Shown here one piece after another: positions 59,631-64,000 of a stretch of 64,000 bases of DNA. The notes beneath the pieces are model-generated. The model was not told the DNA's origin. It did not search any database and saw only the letters and a list, made by a program, of their open reading frames with translations. Within the stretch, counting starts at the first letter, position 1; every line of letters begins with the position of its first letter. Source of the DNA: Fragum whitleyi (taxonomy: Eukaryota; Mollusca; Bivalvia; Cardiida; Cardiidae); assembly GCA_948146395.1 (NCBI GenBank), contig OX411546.1:23476449-23540448 (forward strand), in the 5' to 3' direction. A program made the translations under genes and the position numbers.

Positions 59631-59675
59631 GTTAGTAGACAGCTGAGATAAGTTCTGAGCATTTGATGTTGGAAC

Positions 59676-59850
59676 TTTTTTTATAACCCACCAAAGGTGG
59701 ACATATTAAGGGCTTAGAGCAAAAACATACCATGTGTCTAGACACATAATGGGATTTTGCTCTAAGCCACCAATTTATTGGTATCCTCTTTTCCATTAGT
59801 CTGTCTGTATGGATATCATTCCATCCGTACATCTGTCCATATGTCTATAT
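59676..59850 (+). mobile_element. Possible pearl-type 5' end with inserted hairpin
   Basis: T run, CCACCAAAGGTGG hairpin (59688-59700), a 67-bp hairpin GGCTTAGAGCAAAA..TTTTGCTCTAAGCC centred on TGTGTCTAGACACA, then a GTCTGTCTGTATGG and CATCCGTACATCTGTCC tract. Starts 46 bases after a nav donor. No 3' end seen. Confidence 0.4.
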
Positions 59851-60191
59851 CTTGTCAAGACAATCAATAATTTGGCTGTGTTCATTGTGACTCTGGTTGA
59901 CTCATGTTTTCAACCACTTATTAGTTTTAGCAGTTGAACATGTAACCTTCTCTTTTAAATAGTAAAACATGTTACAGACAGACATTTTGATTTCATAATT
60001 AGTAAAATTTGCCAAGAACCAGTCAAGTTTTAGCACCATTATGACACATAATTTTGACAGGCTTTATCTTTGTTATCTACTCATTTCATCTGGATTTTGT
60101 CTAATTAGTTTAACAGGAACTTTGGGGAAAAAGCCCAAGAGTTTTGAAATATTAAAATATTTTGTCAAAATTATAAGAATATTAATGAATA

Positions 60192-60413
60192 CAGACTTCA
60201 CGAAATACTGCCGGTCCCACTGACATTTCTGGTAAAAATCTTCCCGGTCTGGTAAGTTGCGCATGAATACAGGACCCACTGACTGGTAAAATCTAGCCAC
60301 ATTCACAATATGTTCAAATGCTCTGTCTGGTGGAATTTGGTTCGGTCTGGTAAAAATTTTTAGTTTACCAGACCCACTGTCAGGTAAAATATATGTGTAT
60401 TTCGTGAAGTCTG
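60192..60413. mobile_element. 222-bp MITE with TGAATA target duplication
   Basis: Ends CAGACTTCACGAAATAC and its exact inverse (17 bp), flanked by TGAATA at 60186-60191 and 60414-60419. Interior repeats GGTCTGGTAAA and TTACCAGACC words. The 119-codon minus frame at 60073-60432 is mostly this element. Confidence 0.75.
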
Positions 60414-60988
60414 TGAATACATTTGGTTGCAATTATAAAAGTTCAAGAAATTAAAGCAAATAATCATCATACATTGTTTTGTCCTTGGAATCATTTCAAG
60501 GGCTCCTTGCATTAAAAGATTGATTGAAAAGCTTCATCTGTAAATAACTGTCTGTCTAAAATTTATCTTTGAACATCAAGTCTATTTAGATCTATGCATG
60601 TATAATTGTGAAGAAAAAGAAAAAAAAGACAGAGAGTATACATCTAGCTCTACCATTTGTTCTGCTTTCTTCAACTTTCTGAGCCTAATAAATACCAGAT
60701 AAAATGAAAACAAAATTACAAAACTTACTAAGGGATAAAAGAAACCGAGTTTTTTGTGTTCACTAGGCTTAAAAGAGTAATCTTGAAGTAGGGTAAGAAT
60801 CTCATAAAGATACAAGAAATTTGAGGGTAATCAAGTTAAACAGGAAAGCTAGCTTATCTTATCATTTGAACAGCAGAACTAATTCTTATATTACAAGTTT
60901 CACTGGCATCTGTGACCTAGCCTATATTGGGAACCATTACCAACTGGTAAATGATGTAGGATTCATACCAGTATTTCTTTAATTTTAA

Positions 60989-61209
60989 CCCTTTCCTGTT
61001 TTACAAAAATTTTGGACCTGTCCAAATTCAAAGGTTTTGCAGACGAAAATTTAAAGCGAATTTAATTTGAAAAATAACCATTCAGTAGGGTATAAAATAG
61101 TGTGGAAAATGAAGAAATTGCTTGTTAGAAGCAATTTCTTCTTTTTCACAATGTTTTCTCAATCATTAAATCACAGGCACGTAAAAAGCAGGGATTAAAC
61201 AGCAAAGGG
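60989..61209. mobile_element. piggyBac-like TTAA MITE, family T2, copy 2
   Basis: CCCTTTCCTGTTTTAC to AAACAGCAAAGGG, left flank TTAA, right flank TTAC. Very similar to 31130-31351. Confidence 0.75.
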
Positions 61210-61218
61210 TTACTTTAA

Positions 61219-61439
61219 CACTTTCCTGTTTTACCAAATTTTGGACCTGTCCAAATTCAAAGGTTTTGCAGACAAAAATTTAAAGTTGATTTAATTTGAA
61301 AAATAACCATTCAGTAGGGTAGAAAATAGTGTGGAAAAAGAAGAAATTGCTTGTCAGAAGCAAATTCTTCTTTTTTCACAATGTTTTCGCAATCATGAAA
61401 TCACAGGCACGTAAAAAGCAGGGATTAAACAGCAAAGGG
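61219..61439. mobile_element. piggyBac-like TTAA MITE, family T2, copy 3
   Basis: CACTTTCCTGTTTTACC to AAACAGCAAAGGG with TTAA on both sides (61215-61218; 61440-61443). Only nine bases separate it from copy 2. Confidence 0.75.
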
Positions 61440-61443
61440 TTAA

Positions 61444-62387
61444 ATGAAATTTTTTCCATCAATCATTACCAAGGTTTTAAAGGACTCTGGTATTGTGAGT
61501 CTTATACAAGTACACCTATATATAGTATCCAAGACTTTCAAATGGAACTATCTGATTTGAGTCCCTTGGACCATCTTTGGATCGACATCAAAAATGAAGT
61601 TGAATACTGTGTAATACTTTATTTACCTTGATCAAGAAAGTACTTCAATATTTAATCACACAAAACATGATGCAGCTGGAAAATGTCTATACTTAAAACT
61701 AGGAATCCCAATCCTAAAGCAGGGAAACTTTTGTGCCCAACTTTGGGCCGAAATTTTTTTGATACCTGGATATTGAAAGACTGCTTTACCAGGATAAAAT
61801 TCGCCTTGCTACATACACAATTCCGTAGTGGAACCACCAGGATTTCTGTAAAGGGGGTTCAAAAAATACAAAAGGGGGGTTCGTTTCCTAGTACTACACA
61901 AATTTAATACTGGTGAATTTGCCAGGAAGGAGAATGGAGAGGGATTAATCATAATTGTAAGAACTTGTTTCCAAATTAAAGTAAAATAAGTAGGTTTAAA
62001 CCAAAACAATTTAGAATTTATACATGAAATTGAAATAATTTGGCTCTTTGAAAATGAGGGCTTACGATAAATAATATTTGCTAGCTGTTTTAATTCTGAT
62101 AGACCTAAGAAATAACATGATTCAAGGGTTTTGCACTGAAAAGCTAAATTGTCTGAGATAGCATTAACAACTTCTATATGAAATACCTGAGGTTAAAATG
62201 ATGTATAACGATGTTTCTATCAAGTATTTGATTTGTATATCCCTGTGTTTATAGAAAATACATTTGGCAAAATGTCAGGTTAGATGATAAATATTTTGAC
62301 AGGGGTAGATGAAACAAAAATGAACGTTTAATCCAATGTATCCCTGCTGTTACTTGGAAACATTCACCCTTGTTGGGCGATCAAAAC
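61444..62387. other. nav intron 4 DNA with nothing recognised
   Basis: Frames at 61652-62009 on both strands have no recognised feature. Confidence 0.4.
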
Positions 62388-62432
62388 TTCTTAACTACAG
62401 CTTGAAAAAGCTGTAGATACAAGATTTTGGTC
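62388..62432. repeat. H3 hairpin copy
   Basis: CTTAACTACAGCTTGAAAAA-GCTGTAGATACAAG folds on itself. Confidence 0.6.
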
Positions 62433-62754
62433 ACAAATTGACGTTATGTACCTTACAAAAGAGTTTTGCTGCTGATCAATTTATCAGAGCTTTACAATAT
62501 ACATGCACTTCAAAATATTAATACTTTTGTAAGCTTAATGGTTGACCCTCAAAACATTCTAAGTGATGTCATCATGACGTCATATAAGTCACGTGAGTTT
62601 ATTGTAAGCGTTTCGCCCTCCACGTTGGTAGCGCAGAACGCATTGTTTTGAAACAATAAATTATCTATACTTAAGAAGATATTCAGAGCTTATTGTCATT
62701 ATTCCCACGCAACAATACACCCTATAATAGTACAAGACAACTTTGTAAGATGAG

Positions 62755-63005
62755 TCTGTTAAAACAGGCTGACAATCCAAGGGTTATGAGTTTGATCTCT
62801 GTCTGCTAACTTTATCAAACTTTTGACAATCTTCATCGTAAGGCATATCATATGTCTCTCACCAATCAGTGAATGAAAGGTACATGTAGTACCATTATCA
62901 GGATGAGGTTATGATTGCTGAAAGAATTCTGGTAGTACAGATTTGAGAAACAACAGTATGTCAAGATGTTCCAATTTAAAATGTGAAATACTGTTGAAAC
63001 TGACG
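62755..63005 (+). repeat. Degenerate SINE-1-like relic
   Basis: GGGTTATGAGTTTGATCTCT, ATGTCTCTCACCAATCAGTG and late GTGAAATACTGTTGAAACTG words follow the SINE-1 order loosely. Confidence 0.35.
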
Positions 63006-63149
63006 TTAGCCCCATATATGTAAAACAAAACAACAAATAACATACTGCAAAAACTTAGTCTTCCCTAGTCTTAAAATCATAATTTCTTTGGATCAAAATT
63101 TTAAAATGGTAGAGCTACAGGAAGAGGGGGTATTTTTTGTTTTCAAATT

Positions 63150-63265
63150 TAGATATTTCCTTATTTAAACCCTATATTGTTGGTACTCATTTCAAATGTC
63201 TCATTGAGACGATTCAAATGAGTACCTACAACATAAGGTTTGATTCTAAAATAATGATTTAAGAC
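63150..63265. repeat. Family B MITE, central part only
   Basis: GTTGGTACTCATTTCAAATG-TCTCATTGAGAC and its inverse GTACC..CAACATAAGG match the centres of copies at 56511 and 63691. Confidence 0.6.
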
Positions 63266-63461
63266 AGGCTTTTAACCCCCTCTATCTGGACCTCTGAAAA
63301 GGTGAGGAAAAAAGAACGATCCCATCCATTTGTGTGACACTGATTTTCAATTTTGCTCTTCATGCAAGGATTTTTTCCTCCTATTCTTCTGACGTTTTTG
63401 TCCCAACTTTGATTGCTTCTAAATAGTATAATTTATCAATCATGTAATTTGTTCTTTTCAG

Positions 63462-63643
63462 TTGCGGAGTTCCTTTAGTCGGGCCTTTAATGCTAAGAAG
63501 AAGAATAAGAACGGTTCTCTATCAGACTGTGAGATGGACACAAACAGTTTACGATCCACTGTCTCCGTACCAAATTCTCCGTTATTACAAGTACACACCT
63601 TAAACGGACAGCATTTAATCAAGGGCAGTCACTCCTCTGGGGC
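63462..63643 (+). CDS. nav: nav internal exon: basic LRSSF-like segment
   Basis: Acceptor GTTCTTTTCAG ends at 63461; donor GTAAGT starts at 63644. The 182 bases start in phase 0 and end in phase 2. The exon begins with Leu (TTG): LRSSFSRAFNAKKKNK, followed by an acidic SDCEMD patch and a PNSPLLQ motif. It joins directly to the Lys-Trp end of the previous exon, as in vertebrate navigators, where the basic LRSSF-x-x-AF-x-x-KK stretch is followed by an acidic patch and S/P motifs. The coding sequence then continues beyond the window. Start at 63462 is set by the splice acceptor, not by a start codon. Confidence 0.88.
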
Positions 63644-63690
63644 GTAAGTATTTTTTCACGTCACCTCACTAATGAAGAAATGTATATGTA

Positions 63691-64000
63691 CAGTTAAGCT
63701 TGTGTTAAGGGACCACTTAGGGAACCATCAAAAAGAGGTCGCTGATTTGAATGGTCTTCTATTACAAAATTTCTTGAAAAATGAGACTGGTCCTTTTGAT
63801 AGCATATATGGATAATTGCCTAAGTCTTACTGATTCCTATGATGTTCGAACCCATTAGAATCATCTCATTGAGATGATTCTAATTGGTTCCAACAACATA
63901 AGATTCAATGATGAATAATTTTTTGGTGAGAATGTCCACTTTTTCAGAGATTTCGTTTAGGGTGAAGGGACTTTCTATGATAGTTGCTAAATAAAGTTGG
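63691..64000. mobile_element. Family B MITE, copy 3, cut by the window end
   Basis: TA-CAGTTAAGCTTGTGTTAAGG at the left and central AGAATCATCTCATTGAGATG-ATTCT; the right end is beyond the window. It starts 46 bases after a nav donor. Confidence 0.65.

Larger units (their letters stand above)
41619..64000 (+). other. nav: Neuron navigator (nav/unc-53-like) locus, partial
   Basis: Span of the only recognised host gene; it runs off the right edge. Navigators are cytoskeleton-associated proteins that guide axon outgrowth and cell migration. Full-length forms have an N-terminal CH domain, a long Ser-rich middle, coiled coils and a C-terminal AAA+ domain; only the coiled-coil/basic middle part is here. 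The introns, all GT-AG, are 41715-46528, 46613-57342, 57482-59493 and 59631-63461, and phases are compatible throughout. The introns are packed with SINEs, MITEs, minisatellites and pearl elements. Upstream exons of a long isoform may lie in 1-41 kb or beyond it, but I could not identify any. Family assignment rests on remembered similarity to vertebrate NAV2/NAV3, not on a search. Confidence 0.85.

Noticed and set aside
60073..60432. 119-codon minus-strand frame as a gene
   Set aside because: Most of it lies in the 222-bp MITE at 60192-60413, and its two inverted ends supply both termini of the frame.
63462..63464. TTG start codon
   Set aside because: The preceding CAG and pyrimidine tract make it a splice acceptor; the codon is Leu inside the protein.

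Overview
This is a 64-kb window of AT-rich animal nuclear DNA, almost certainly from a bivalve mollusc. The sequence support is: split genes with GT-AG introns; several tRNA-derived SINE families; many short non-autonomous DNA transposons; and at least seven 'pearl'-type elements (terminal hairpin, CCGT/ACGG tetranucleotide tract, tandem core units of about 150 bp, 3' hairpin), an architecture described from bivalves. The species cannot be fixed from the sequence alone. There are no bacterial genes, rRNA genes or CRISPR arrays.

Only one host gene is recognised: part of a neuron navigator homologue (nav; NAV1/2/3 in vertebrates, unc-53 in C. elegans) on the + strand in the right third. Four exons (46529-46612, 57343-57481 or 57547, 59494-59630, 63462-63643) have good splice sites, agree in phase (0, 0, 1, 0, then 2) and encode the coiled coil, Ser-rich, poly-Lys and LRSSF-like basic stretch seen in the middle of navigators. 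A short ATG exon at 41619-41714, with strong start context, an in-frame upstream stop and a phase-0 GTAAGG donor, fits an alternative first exon made from an internal promoter. The CH and AAA+ domains are not in the window.

Layout. 1-3152: a possible 3.15-kb element with 13-bp inverted ends, carrying pearl element 1 with its 155-bp array. 4571-7600: two pearl elements, apparently one nested in the other. 8-16 kb: short MITEs, SINEs, a perfect 79-bp palindrome and a 335-bp tandem triplet. 16-21 kb: another pearl-like element, then two copies of a composite repeat, the second interrupted by a hAT-like and a piggyBac-like MITE whose empty sites survive in the first copy. 21-41 kb: relic repeats (SINEs, TTAA MITEs, hairpins) in otherwise featureless AT-rich DNA. 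41.6-64 kb: the nav exons, with introns full of the same repeats plus pearl elements at 44.8, 47.0 and 50.0 kb, and 42-bp and 29-bp minisatellites.

Most open reading frames of 60-143 codons fall inside repeats or by chance in AT-rich DNA and are not genes. The most useful observations are the alternative nav start exon, the two phase-matched donors of the 57.3-kb exon, and the structural logic of the pearl-type elements: each 5' arm is complementary both to its own hairpin partner and to the 3' subterminal arm, and this is kept while the sequence changes between subfamilies.
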